Below, one piece after another: positions 1-11,472 of a stretch of 64,000 nucleotides of DNA. The stretch is taken from positions 14,787,134 to 14,851,133 of the forward strand of contig JAPTYO010000010.1 in the NCBI GenBank assembly GCA_036873135.1, in the 5' to 3' direction. A program made the translations under genes and the position numbers. Origin of the DNA: Clarkia xantiana subsp. parviflora. Taxonomy: Eukaryota > Streptophyta > Magnoliopsida > Myrtales > Onagraceae. Each line of letters starts with the position of its first letter. Position 1 is the first letter of the stretch. Below the pieces are notes generated by a model that was not told the origin of the DNA, did no database searches, and was given only the letters and a program-made list of their open reading frames with translations.

Positions 1-68
1 ATGGTAAGATTTAAAAGAATATATATTTTGACAACAACTAAATTCTTAAATATTATGTGTGTGGTTAA

Positions 69-1071
69 TACTATAGTCATTTATAAATTCTAAAGACTAA
101 GGGTGAGTTTGGGTGAGTTTTTACTTTGAAAAAGTACTTCTATTAAAAGTAGATTAGAAAAAAGTGGATTAAGATTAGGGTTAATAGGTGTTTTTGTACA
201 ACATGTTTGACGATTTTTGGCTTTTGGTGCAACATTTTTTTTGTATAATTTTGGTGCGATACGTTTACAATTTGTACCACTTTTGGTGCATCTGTTAGTT
301 GACCGTTAAATAGTCACGAGACTTGCACATCCTAGCCCCAATTTTTTTTTTTCAATTTAGTCCTCAAATTTATTGTTCTTACTTTTTATTTTTACAATTT
401 AGCCCCTAAACATTTTCAACCGCACCCTAAAATTAAATTGATCTAGCCATGGTCTGATTCATGGCTAGGTCAAACCATGACTAGGGTCACCAAGGCCCGG
501 TGATCCTAGCCATGGGTCGAAACATGGCTAGGTCAATTTAGACTTATGGTAAAATTGACCCAATTGAACCCTAAGACTAAATTGACTTAGACATGGTCCG
601 ACCCATGGCTAGGTCAGACCATGGTTAAGGTCGTCCAGGTCCGGTGACCCTAGCCATGGTTCGACCTAGCCATGGGTCGGACCATGGTTAGGTCAATTTA
701 ACCATAGGGTGCGGTTGAAAATGTTTAGGGGCTAAATTGTAAAAATAAAAACTTAGGACAATAAATTTGAGGACTAAACTGAAAAAAAATTAGAAATTTG
801 GGGCTAGGCGTGACTATTTAACGGTCAAACTAACGGTCAACTAACGGATGCACCAAAAGTGGTACAAATTGCAAACGCATCGCACCAAAATTATACAAAA
901 AAAAATGTTGCACCAAAAGCCAAAAATCGTCAAACATGTTGTACAAAAACACCTATTAACCCTTATCTTAATCCACTTTTTTCTAATCTACTTTTAATAG
1001 AAGTACTTTTCCAAAGTAAAAACACTACCAAACTCACCCTTAGTCTTTAGAATTTATAAATGACTATAGTA
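69..1071. repeat. 1-kb near-perfect palindrome (foldback element)
   Basis: The left arm, starting TACTATAGTCATTTATAAAT, reads back as the reverse complement ending at 1071. Pairing continues inward for more than 300 bases per side. Inside, GGGTTAATAGGTG near 178 faces CACCTATTAACCC ending near 962, the same kind of terminus as other foldbacks here. The centre (about 430-700) carries repeated CATGGCTAGGTC / GACCATGG motifs that are themselves partly palindromic. No convincing direct target duplication was found at either the inner or the outer boundary. No transposase is present, so this is a non-autonomous element or an inverted duplication. Confidence 0.75.
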
Positions 1072-1380
1072 ATGCAATCAATGTTTGGAAGAGTGACATT
1101 TTAAACTTGCCTTAGAAAGTGTTTTTTTTTTCTTTCTAAATATGAGTTTGGTAACATATTTAGTTTAAATTTTACTTTGACTATATATTTAATTATTAAT
1201 TTTATAATTACATAAGTAAATAAATTGTATTATATATTATTTTACAATTAACACAAGATATGTTATTTTTTTTAAAATAATTGTACAATACAGTATATTT
1301 ATCAAATGTATACATAATTTAAAATTAAAAACTTGTTATAATTAAAATGCAAGAAATAAAGTTCAATTAAACATAAATTT
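1072..1380. other. AT-rich spacer
   Basis: Very AT-rich sequence with no ORF or repeat structure that I recognise. Confidence 0.5.
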
Positions 1381-1867
1381 CGGAGACTTGATCAACTTGG
1401 TCGAAACTCGAACTCGACTCGAAAAATTTCGAGTCGGGACAAACTCGAGTTGAGTTGTTTGGTATGTCAATTTGACCTCAATCTTAATAATACTTGGCTA
1501 GAAGTACTCGCGAGCCTAATCGAGTTTTATAATATACATAATTTATATGAGTTATTATCGGGTCGAGCTCAACTATCTTATTGTGATGTATAACGAGCTT
1601 CTGGGTCGAGTCAGGCAGTCGTGGAAAATGCTAACATATTGTGATGTATAATTGACTAACTAGTCGAGTCGATATCGATTATATCGAGCCTGGATGCGAG
1701 TCGAGTTTTCAGAAATTTGAGCTTGACCAATTTTGAAATCGGTACTTTATATTTGAGTTGCGAGTCGAGTTTCAGAAATTTGAGCTCGACCAATTTTGAG
1801 ATCGGTACTTTATAATCAAGTCGCGTCGAGCTTGACAGATACTCGACTCGGCTCGTTTAGACCCCTA
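1381..1867. mobile_element. hAT-like non-autonomous fragment with TCGAG-rich subterminal repeats
   Basis: The segment is packed with ACTCGAGT/GAGTCGAG-type motifs and ends in CTCGTTTAGACCCCTA, which resembles a hAT terminal inverted repeat (TAGGGGT...). An imperfect tandem duplication of about 60 bases lies at roughly 1695-1815 (GAGTCGAGTTTCAGAAATTT repeated). No matching left terminus is visible, so it is probably 5'-truncated. It codes for nothing recognisable. Confidence 0.4.
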
Positions 1868-2216
1868 ATAGAGTGCTGTCGAATATAATTATCAAAACAT
1901 TGTATTTACTAATTCAGTATTAGTGCATGTATATTGTTTTATACACACTAAGACGCATATATATTGTATAAACTATTTATTCATAGATATACTTGTCATA
2001 TATATTATATAAAAAATTATTCAAGGCTACATAATTATCTGATATTTCTACTTTTTATTATTATTATTATAAAATTATAATAAATAATATAAATAATTAT
2101 TATAGTATATAATAATAATGTAAGTTTTTAATTTAAAATTTTATTTATAAATTTATTTATTTTATAAGAAAAAATAATGTTAATTGTTAAGTTTTATAAT
2201 ATTTTTTTTTATTTAA
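1868..2216. other. AT-rich spacer
   Basis: Mostly A and T with TAATAAT-type simple sequence. No gene or defined element seen. Confidence 0.4.
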
Positions 2217-2469
2217 GGGTAGTTTGGGATTTATAAATATTTTTAAGGGAAAATTGAAATATAAAAAGATGACAACAGTGCTTTTTCAGAAAGTGACTTT
2301 TAGAAAGCAGCACCCCAGCTGCTTTGGAAAAATGACTTTCAGAAAGCAGTGCTTTGAAAAAAAAAAAAAAAAAAAGCACTTTGTAGGCGTGTTACCAAAC
2401 GCTCCAGCTTTCGTTCAAAATGATTTTAAGTGCAAAAGCACTTTGAGAATGCACTGCCAAATGCACCCT
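2217..2469. mobile_element. Small MITE, PIF/Harbinger (Tourist)-like
   Basis: The ends GGGTAGTTTGG and CCAAATGCACCC are imperfect inverted repeats flanked by TAA on both sides, the 3-bp duplication expected of PIF/Harbinger MITEs. Internally AAAGCACTTT / AAAGTGACTTT motifs recur. About 253 bp with no coding capacity. Confidence 0.5.
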
Positions 2470-2925
2470 AAATATTAAACTCAATACGCACAACTATTAA
2501 TTCTTTAATTATTAGAGCATAATATATAGTTTTATAAGATAATTTTCATTAAAAATGCAAAGAAAGACTTACTCATTTTATATGAACATCATGTGCATTA
2601 TTATTTATTATAATAATAAGTTATGACGTATATAAAAAGCTAATAATAATAACAATATTATTATCATAATAAAATATTTTATCTATTAAATACATAATAA
2701 TAAAATAATAACACTCTGCAATGTTGGACGTAATCTCACATTATATCCGTTTTTTGATGTAATCTCACATTACATTGAGTGGAGTTTAGACGTAATCTCA
2801 TATTACAATAGACATTACATTAAAATGCACATTACATTATTTGACAAACTAAACAACGTAATGTGAATGTAATATGAGACGTATCATGAGATTACATCTC
2901 ACATTACATCCATCCAGACACCCCC
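2470..2925 (-). mobile_element. Truncated Tourist-like MITE (third copy of the GGGGTGTTTGG family)
   Basis: Reverse-orientation relative of the elements at 26254-27084 and 43699-44441. It ends in CATCCAGACACCCC and shares the many CTCACATTACAT motifs and the AT-rich interior. Its other half is missing, and the small MITE at 2217-2469 sits at the break. Confidence 0.6.
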
Positions 2926-3093
2926 TAGTGGAGAGTCTGACCCCAACTGAATCGATGATTAGGGAAAACTCAACTAAAATAACCGTGATTCGGGACATAT
3001 TATTGTTCCAGTAAAATAAAACAAACAAAAATTGAAGTTTAATGCAATTATAAAAATGAGAGGTGATATACTATATATATTCTGAAGGAAAGA

Positions 3094-3864
3094 TAATAAC
3101 AGAGTGAATGTGGAGCTGTGGATTTTGTTTTTTTACGTTAATAGATGCATTTATGACAATTGAGCTAAGGGTTTTGTAGACATTAACTCCATAGCATTTA
3201 TTGCACTAGGGAGCTGAGGGTTTTTAAGTTGCAATTAATCACAATTAAAATTTCGCTGATTTTGAACCGTTAAAGATTCAATGTATACAGTTAATCGCAA
3301 TTAAAATTTCGGACCATTCAAGATTCAATGTATGCAATTAATCGCAATTAAAATTTCATTGATTTCTAACCATTCAAGATTTAATGTATGCAATTAATCG
3401 CAATTAACATTTCATACTGTTCAATATTCAATGTATGTAATTAATCGAAATTAAAATTTCGCTGATTTTTAACAGACGCTTGACGCGGAGCCGGCGAACG
3501 AAGATACCAGGCTGTACGGGCGGCTGACAGTCTCAGTGGCAGAGCCATCTCTATTTTCGGCGAGATATCGCCGGTGGTCATCGAAGCCATAACTGTTGAA
3601 GAACAGACGCTTGACACGGGTCCGACGACCAAAGGTAGCATGCGGTACGTGCATCTAAAATTTATTTTATATTTCCGCAATGGTATTTTATGGTTCAAAA
3701 TTTTCAAGCTTTCGTTTACTTTTTAAAATTATAAACTGATATTTTATTTAAAAATAGTGTTTCAACATATTACAAATAGTCAGTATAAATTTCATCGAAT
3801 ATTAATTTGTTAATTATACATATTTGGTAAATCACCCCGCACAATGCGCGGGAAATGCACCTAA
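3094..3864 (+). mobile_element. Helitron-derived segment, copy A, with exon-like insert
   Basis: The 3' end is a GC hairpin (CCCCGCACAATGCGCGGG) followed by a CTAA terminus, typical of plant Helitrons. Upstream lies a run of about four imperfect repeats of about 60 bp built on CAATTAATCGCAATTAAAAT (about 3225-3460). At about 3473-3632 a GC-rich block is bounded by a splice-acceptor-like TTTTTAACAG and a donor-like AAAG/GTAGCA. It looks like a captured exon, but its reading frame is broken. It shares long collinear identity with copy B at 4210-4973. Confidence 0.55.
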
Positions 3865-4209
3865 TATTGGTAAATTTGAGACCTAAACTCAACCTATGAG
3901 TAAATGATTTTTTTTACAAAAATGTTCAATTGTACCGTCTTGGAACAGTTTTAGTATATTACAAAATTTGATAAATCGTGATTAAGCTTTGCAATCCTTA
4001 ACTCCAAGAAATATAAAAAAAAGCCAGCGGTATTTATCTTTTTTTTTTTTAAACAAAAAAAATTTCATTCTAAGTAATATATATATATATATATATATAT
4101 AATTTTATGGAATCGGAAGTTTCCATTTAATGATCACTTCTTCACATATATATTATTTTATACCCTAAACATCCGATCTATCTATATATATTATAAATTC
4201 TGGAAAAAA
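3865..4209. other. Spacer between Helitron-derived copies
   Basis: AT-rich, with a short (TA)n run at about 4078-4101. No gene seen. Confidence 0.4.
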
Positions 4210-4973
4210 AAAATAACAGAGTGAATGTTGAGCTAGAGATTTTGTTTTTTAGATGCATTTATGACAATTGAGCTAGGAGTTTTGTAACTATTAACTCCAT
4301 AACATTGATTGCACTAAGGAGCTGAGGGTTTTTAAGTTGCAATTAATCGCAATTAAAATTTCGTTGATTTCGAACCGTTCAAGATTCAATGTATACAATT
4401 AATCGCAATTAAAAATTCGGATTGTTCAAGATTTAATGTTTGCAATTAATTGCAATTAAAATTTCTCTGATTTCGAACTGTTCAAGATTCAATTTATGCA
4501 ATTAATCGCAATTAAAATTTCGAACAGTTCATGATTCAATGTATATAATTAATCAAATTTAAAATTTCGCTGATTTTTAACAGATGCTTGACGCGGAGCC
4601 GGCGGACGAAGATACCAGGCGGTACGGTCGGCTGACAGTCTCAATGGCAGAGCCATCTATATCTACGGCGAGATATCGCCGGTGGTCATCGAAGCAATAT
4701 CTGTTGAAGAACAGACGCTTGACACGGATCCGACGACCAAAGGTAGCATGCGGTACGGTCATCTAAAATTTATTTGTGAATTTGCGCAATGGTATTTTAT
4801 TGTTCAAAATTTCCAGTATTACGTTTACTTTTTCAAATTTTAGACATATATTTTATTTAAAAATAGAGTTTCAATATATTACAAATATTCAGTATAAATT
4901 TTAAAAAATATTAGTTTGTTAATTATACATAATTAGTAAGTCATCATATATGATGCGCGGGTAATGCACCTAG
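4210..4973 (+). mobile_element. Helitron-derived segment, copy B, with exon-like insert
   Basis: Second copy of the segment at 3094-3864, in the same orientation. It ends GATGCGCGGGTAATGCACCTAG followed by T; CTAG/T is the classical Helitron 3' terminus. It carries the same CAATTAATCGCAATT repeats and the same GC-rich block (about 4583-4742). In this copy one frame is open for 60 codons, beginning MLDAEPADEDTRRYGRLTVS, but I do not recognise the protein. The difference from copy A suggests independent decay of one ancestral captured fragment. Confidence 0.55.
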
Positions 4974-5271
4974 TTTTGTTTCTCTTTTGGATTAAGAGGG
5001 ACTAATTAGAAGCGGCAATCATTAGTTGCAACTTTTTTATTTATATATATATATATATATATACATAATAATAATCCTTAAAAAAAAACCCAAAGAAATT
5101 AAATAGAAAAGGATGTCTTCGCTTTATAAAAATGATCTAGCAATATATTCAATGAAAAAACATGTAATAAAATCATCATTATGTAGAGATAAGAGATTTA
5201 ACTACCACTATCATCACTTGGGGAACGGAAAATATATATAATCAACATATTACTCCTTATAAATTAACTTA

Positions 5272-6920
5272 TCTACTATATTATATTAATTCGGCATCAG
5301 AAGCCCTCTATTTGACACGTGGACAGTTTGCCCTGTCACCGTTTCTTTATTTAGTTGGAATTTAATAGGGGTTCTATAAATTTAGATACAAAATATTGAT
5401 TGATTGAAAATTAAGAAGTATTTTTATATCCTATTTTGATCTCTACGCAATTTAAAGAAACAAATTAATTTAAAGTTTCCTTTTAAATAGTAATTCTATA
5501 CAGTTTGGTTCCGGAAGACCGTAGGCTGCCACGTCAACAATGTATATATAGGAAAGTCATTATTATATGTACCTAATAACTAATGAAAAAATCGGCAAAA
5601 AAAATGAAAATTAATTATTAAATACTAAATAATATAATTAGGAGAATATAATATAAATTCGTTGAGATATGTACTTGCTAAATATATATAAGAAAAGTAT
5701 TAAGATCAAATAAAATATTTCAAATATGAAGTCTTACGATAAAATCATCATGTTCTTAAATACTTGGCAAAAACCACATCCCTAAACAATTGCATTTAAT
5801 TGAATAGTTGTTTATTTCCTTTCTAAATTATTATTACAACTTATAAGATAAAAGAAAATATTCAAAATTTAAAGTCTTAGTATATTACTTCTACAGATAA
5901 CTAATAATACCAAATAAAATATTTTAAATAATCACCATCATAACACATGAAAAAAATTACGTTCCTAAATTGCTTTGATAGATTAGTTGTTTATTACATT
6001 TCTAAATTACAACTAATAAAATCAAATAAAATATTCTAAATATAAAGTCTTAATAAATTAATTCCACAATTAATATACTAAAGCTATATTAATGAATTAG
6101 GAATAACAGAATCTAGCAAAATCCGTAATAAGGTTTAGAAAGAAAAATCCAAAAATATAACAAGGTTATAGACATGACCAAAATGTGGGAAATAAATATA
6201 TAATACATTAAAATTTTATATAAATTTAGGTTAAAAAAATATTTCACTAAATTTAAATTTATCAATGGTATAACTAATTTGATATCAACAATGTACTTCC
6301 TTTTGACACGTTATTTAGAGCATCCACAGTGGTTTTACATAAATTGTATTCTTTAGAGTTGTCACGTAGACATTTATGTACACTTTAAGTAATACGTAAA
6401 TTTAAGACACACGTAAAAAATATTTTCTCTGCAATCGTATTACTTAAACATATTCCTTAAATATATTTTATTATTAAATTTTCCAACAACCACCAATAAA
6501 ATATTAGCATTAATTATAAAATGAATTAATTTATAATAAAAAATTGGTTACGTAATACATAGTGCATTACTTAAATTTAAGGAATGTTTTATGTAAAAAC
6601 ATAAATTTACGTGCGGGTCCCATCTTTAAGGAATGCTATGTAAAACCACTGTAGATAGTTTTTGTTGATTTACTTAAATAAACATGTAGGACCCACGTTT
6701 ACGTAATCTTTACGTAATACCATTGTGGATGCTCTTAGTTAACTATTTTAAAAGTTATAGACTATATATCTATAAGATTTGTTAAAATTATATTTAAGAA
6801 ATGATGGGAAAAGAGAATATTTTAGAAATAGACTTTAATTATTTTCAACCATATGAATTGGGATGATAGAAACATATGGAAACAATTATAAAATAATATA
6901 GGATAATAACAAATAATGCT

Positions 6921-6955
<35 letters not shown>

Positions 6956-7270
6956 TACCTAATAAGATATACTAACTTTGTAAGAAATTTATTGATATAT
7001 ATTATTTCATTTATAAATTAATATAAATGGAACATTTAAAAAAAAAAAAGCATAAATATAATATAAACCTTATATATATATATATTTCGATTTTTTTAGG
7101 TTAGAGATTAAAATGGATAAATTTTCAATATTATGTCTATGAAAATCTTCAAATCATTCTTATCTCTGAAACCTAATTTCAATTATTTTAGTTTGTTTAA
7201 TTTTGTTTAAACTAAACTCCATTTTAGTTTGATTTTTCTTACCCGCGCTGTGCGCGGGGTTTGCATCTAG
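5272..7270 (+). mobile_element. Non-autonomous Helitron, about 2 kb, complete ends
   Basis: The element starts TCTACTATATTATATTAAT after an A, followed shortly by a CACGTGGACAG motif as in many plant Helitron 5' ends. It ends with the hairpin ACCCGCGCTGTGCGCGGGGT, ten bases, then CTAG, and is followed by T. That meets the TC...CTRR rule with insertion between A and T. No Rep/helicase coding is present. A 417-bp MITE (6318-6734) has inserted inside it. Confidence 0.7.
6318..6734. mobile_element. Tourist-like MITE, 417 bp (copy 1)
   Basis: Terminal inverted repeats GAGCATCCACAGTGG and CATTGTGGATGCTC, flanked by a TTA duplication (6315-6317 and 6735-6737). Almost the same sequence and exactly the same length recur at 28519-28935. 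The 3-bp TWA target duplication points to PIF/Harbinger. Insertion inside the Helitron dates it as younger than that element. Confidence 0.75.
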
Positions 7271-8384
7271 TATAAATATATAAGTGTGATATAAACATAT
7301 TATAGTTGTTATCTTGATATTCTCCTTAAGATCGCCGGAAGAAACAATCTATATATTGACAAACAACAAAAATAGATATAATTGACATGCCATGGACATA
7401 TATATGTTCTCTCTTTTTACGATAAATATATTTTCATGCACATTGTCACCTATTTATTATTATCATTATTGTACTGTTTATAGTAGATAATTTTGATGCA
7501 GAACATTCAAATTATTATAATTGTAATGTAATAAAATATGAATAAAATATGAACTTTTTTTTGCCACTAGTAATAAAATATGAACTTGAAAATAATTAAA
7601 TTGTGTGAGTCAATCGGAAAATTCCATTCAACTAACTATAAGCTAGCAACACTACCAAAGTTTATCAAACTTTCCTTTTATTTTTGCAACTACTTTATCA
7701 ATCGCCATTGTCACGAAAAATTGGCTATATTTACTCTGTAACATCAATTGCTTTTCTTATGAACTAATGGTGCATTTATTTGTCTACTACTATCTATGTC
7801 CTCCAAACTTTATGAAGGGGACCGACCATCAATCGCATCCTATTCGAAAGAAGTTATGGTACAAATGCAACTTCTAGCTAGAAACAAATTTAAAACAAAT
7901 CTTATCAGAATTTAATATTAACACTTTTTAGACGTACGATAGATCATTGAGCGGATCCCCACATTAGATCCATATTATATGTATATCGATAAGTTTTTAT
8001 ATTATTTATTATAACTATTTAAATTTCATATATAATTGGTTTGGTTAAACTCCATATATATATATATATACTTGAAAAAAAAAAAAACTTTTTATATTCT
8101 GTACACATATATGATTGTAATTGTCTTCATTTTTCAATATCTACATAAAATTATATATTCAAATTAATATTTAGATATTAGTTTTAAAAAGATACATATA
8201 GACATATATCATAAAATTAAATATAAAATTTCAATTTTAATATTATTTGAATTCTCCTACTGTATGTATGTTTGATACTTCTTTAATATTCATTTCATAA
8301 GTTCTTGTAGTTTTAATTTTTTAGTTAAATTTTATAAAGCGTCGGTTAAATTAGTTGATGTTTTACATATAGATTTTTTATTTT
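7271..8384. other. Intergenic AT-rich region
   Basis: No ORF with recognisable content on either strand. Short (TA)n stretches occur near 8050. Confidence 0.5.
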
Positions 8385-9072
8385 GGGAAAAGAACCTATT
8401 TAGTGTCTCAGGTTTACCACATGTTTTAGTTAGGTGTCTCAGGATTAAAGTGTTGATATGGACTGTCCCAAGTTTGAATAGTGTTGCAATTTGATTTTCT
8501 GTTAAATTTAGGTGTTAAGTTTAACAGACTTAGGTGAAAAGACCACACTGCCCCTAAACCCGATTTCGGCCACCCACCTCCGATTACGGCCACCCACCTC
8601 CGATTCCGGCCACCCACCTCCGATTCCGGCCACCCACCTCGCCACCTCCGATTTCGGCCACCCACCTCCAAATGAGATGATTCCGGCCCGATTCCAGCCG
8701 ATTATGGCCGACTACGGCCCGATTCCAGTCGATTACGGCCGATTTAGGGTTCCGGCGGTGAAGAAGAGCTGACCTGATTTAGGGTTACGGCCGATTACCT
8801 ATTTAGGATTCCAGCCGACTTAGGGTTCCGGCCGATTTAGGGTTCCGGCGGTGGAGCAGCTGACCTGATTTAGGGTTAAGGGGTAATTTGGGGATTTTCA
8901 ATTTTATTTGGTCATGTGCTGGTCACATGACCCAATTCTATTAAATTAAACGTCAAAATTTGACGAAGACACCAAATAGCAGCACTATTCAAACTTTGGA
9001 CAGTATAAGTACGCGTCAGACATCAAACTGAAACATGAGATAAACCTGAGATACTAAATAGGTTCTTTACCC
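8385..9072. mobile_element. Foldback element with 9-bp target duplication
   Basis: Ends GGGAAAAGAACC and GGTTCTTTACCC, flanked on both sides by TTTTATTTT (9 bp, though low-complexity). Long imperfect arms pair (for example AACCTATTTAGTGTCTCAGG with its complement near 9055). The core repeats ATTCCGGCCACCCACCTCCG at about 8565-8670, and the right arm holds a 23-bp near-palindrome at 8910-8932. A 9-bp duplication with long inverted repeats suggests a Mutator-like (MULE) non-autonomous element. Confidence 0.65.
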
Positions 9073-9258
9073 TTTTATTTTTATTTTTCTTGTTGTCTGT
9101 ATTGTTTATCAATGAAAAAAAAGTTTTTTAAGTAGACCAAATTTATCAGCAAAACTATTGTCGACGACGCCTTTACCGACGTACGTTCCAATGAATTTGG
9201 ACCCTAGACTCTAAGATCCTGGGTATGCTAGTTGCTCTACAAACCATGATTTTTCTAA

Positions 9259-11463
9259 GGGATTTAAACCAAATTGATACCTAGGTTAACAATCCAAAAC
9301 GAATTGGTAACTCCACTAAATTTTGTTACTTTTTGGTACCCGAGTTATCCCGGATGTTACACCGTTAGAATTTATAGTTAAAACTAATAGAATCCCATTT
9401 TTTGCGCATGAAAAGACCAAAATACCCTTTTTGCATAATAGTTACATAATAGCAACTCAAAACTTTGGAACCCAATATCTCACTCATTTCTTCATCTTTT
9501 TGGACAATTTTTTTTTTGAAACCGCATAAATTTTCGAGATCTATGCAACCCAAATAGACGTAAAGTGATTTGCCCATTTTTTTTTCAATAAACACCATTT
9601 TCTATGTTTGATACAAAAAAGAATTAATTATTATGCCATATATAACTTTCTGGAATTTTTCTTGATGTCTCCAATAAACTATACTGGTGTGTCTCTAAAT
9701 CAATAAACGTCACTGCAAAAGAACATATGGATCTTAGCATGATAAGCTACCAATTTTTTGTTTATATATTTTGTGGACATGCTGAAAAATTGACCAGTTC
9801 TGCAGGTCTTCGATTTTAAAAGCTTGACATGGTCCAGCATAAAATTGCAAATGTAAGCAGTTTCTGACAATAACTCGAAATAAAATTTACTTGTTGTCTC
9901 TAGCCACATAATGATAAAAATTCTTTGTGTGGTTCTGTTAATGCCAGTTCATCTTATTTTCTCACATTATGGTCATCCCTCATGATACTGAGAGTATCAA
10001 TTTCCACATGGAGATTAAAGGGTTAATAACCTAGGAGAGGTTTGAAGTTTGCCCCATGTTAACGGGAGAGGTCTGAAGTTTCAAATGTTGATTTGAGAGG
10101 TCTGAAGTTTCAACTTTGTTGATAACAACGGTCTCCGTCTGTTTTTACCGTTAATTGTGACGGAAATTGGTCACATGCTTGGCATGTGACCAGAAATAAA
10201 ATTAAATTCCAAAAATGTCATTCTATCAAATTGTGCACCTCACATGCTTGAAGGAAAAGACGAAAATGCCTTTAAAGCCACCACGGCTCCGGCCACCGCC
10301 ACCCGACTCCGGCCACCACCACCTCGGCTCCGACGACCACCACCGAACTCCGGCGAACACCACCGACCACCAACACGGCTCCGATCGGAGCCGTGTTGGT
10401 GGTCGGTGGTGGTCGCCGGAGCTGAGGTGGTAGTGGCCGGAGTAATTTGACTTTAGGGGTAATTTTGTCATTTCACATTTACTCAAATGAGATATTAAAT
10501 AAAACAAAATATTAAAAGGGCAAGAATGTCATTTCACACAATTCTGTTAAATTTAACCCTAAAAATGGACGGAAAACCTCAAATCAACAAAGTTGAAACT
10601 TCAGACCTCTCAAATCAACATTTGAAACTTCAGACCTCTCCCGTTAACATGAGGAAAACTTCAGACCTCTCCTAGGTTATTAACCCTAGATTAAATGGGA
10701 AAATAAACTATTTTTTCTTGGTGTCCATTCTAAAAGTTATTCTAATACCCTTAACAGTACTTTTCATATTGTTCTACTTCAAGTATGAAACATATTTATC
10801 TATCTAAGATCCATATGTTCTCTTGCAGTGACGTTTATTGATTTAGAGACACGCCAGTATAGTTTATTGGAGACATCAAGAAAAATTCCAGTAAGTTATA
10901 GATTGCATAACAATTAATTCGACAGACTTTCATTTTTTGTTTTCTTTTGGATGAAAGGTATAACATCAATTTGGTTCTTAAACGGAAGTATTAGAATCCA
11001 AGAGCAACAGTTTGATTGTTGTATTGGAATCCAATTAGTAAATAAAAGTGGGTGATCAAGGGTGATAAGTGTTAGAATACAGTGAAGTTTGATACAAAAA
11101 AGAATGAATTAACATGGACAACGATGTTTATTGGAAGAAAAAAAAACTAGTAAAATCACTCTACGCTATTTCGGTTGAATAGATCTCGGAAAGTTATGCG
11201 GTTTCAAAAAAAATTCGTCCAAAAAGATGAAGAAATGAGTGAGATATTGGGTTCCAAAGTTTTGAGTTGCTATTATGTAACTATTATGCAAAAAGGGTAT
11301 TTTGGTATTTTCATACGCAAAAAATGGGATTCTGTTAGCTTTAACCAGAAATTCTAACGGTGCAACACCCAGGATAACTCGGGTACCAAAAAGCAACAAA
11401 ATTTAGTGGAGGTACTGATTCGTTTTGAGCTGTTAACCCATGTACCAATTTGATTTAAATCTA
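9259..11463. mobile_element. 2.2-kb Mutator-like foldback element hosting a nested foldback
   Basis: The sequence from GGGATTTAAACCAAATTG reads back as the complement at the other end. The flanks are an exact 9-bp duplication TTTTTCTAA (9250-9258 and 11464-11472). The arms (about 9259-9740 and 10797-11463) are several hundred bases long. The loop was interrupted by the element at 10020-10686. The overlapping ORFs in the arms mirror one another and are not genes. No transposase is encoded. Confidence 0.75.
10020..10686. mobile_element. Nested foldback element, GGGTTAATAACC family
   Basis: Ends GGGTTAATAACCTAGGAGAG and its complement, flanked by GAGATTAAA and TAGATTAAA (9-bp duplication, one mismatch). 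The arms repeat the motif AGAGGTCTGAAGTTT three times. The core is CCACCACCGGCTCCGG-type GC-rich sequence, and a 23-bp near-palindrome lies at 10169-10191. It sits inside the loop of the element at 9259-11463. Confidence 0.75.
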
Positions 11464-11472
11464 TTTTTCTAA

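Noticed and set aside
430..700. Spaced CATGGCTAGG repeats as a possible CRISPR array
   Set aside because: Spacing and unit length are irregular, the repeats are partly inverted, and the window is plant nuclear DNA.
8426..8772. Overlapping ORFs on both strands (81 and 86 codons)
   Set aside because: They arise from the repeated CCGGCCACCCACCTCC core of a foldback element; composition keeps frames open.
8550..8890. TTAGGGTT / CCCTAAACC motifs as telomeric repeats
   Set aside because: Single scattered copies, not a tandem array.
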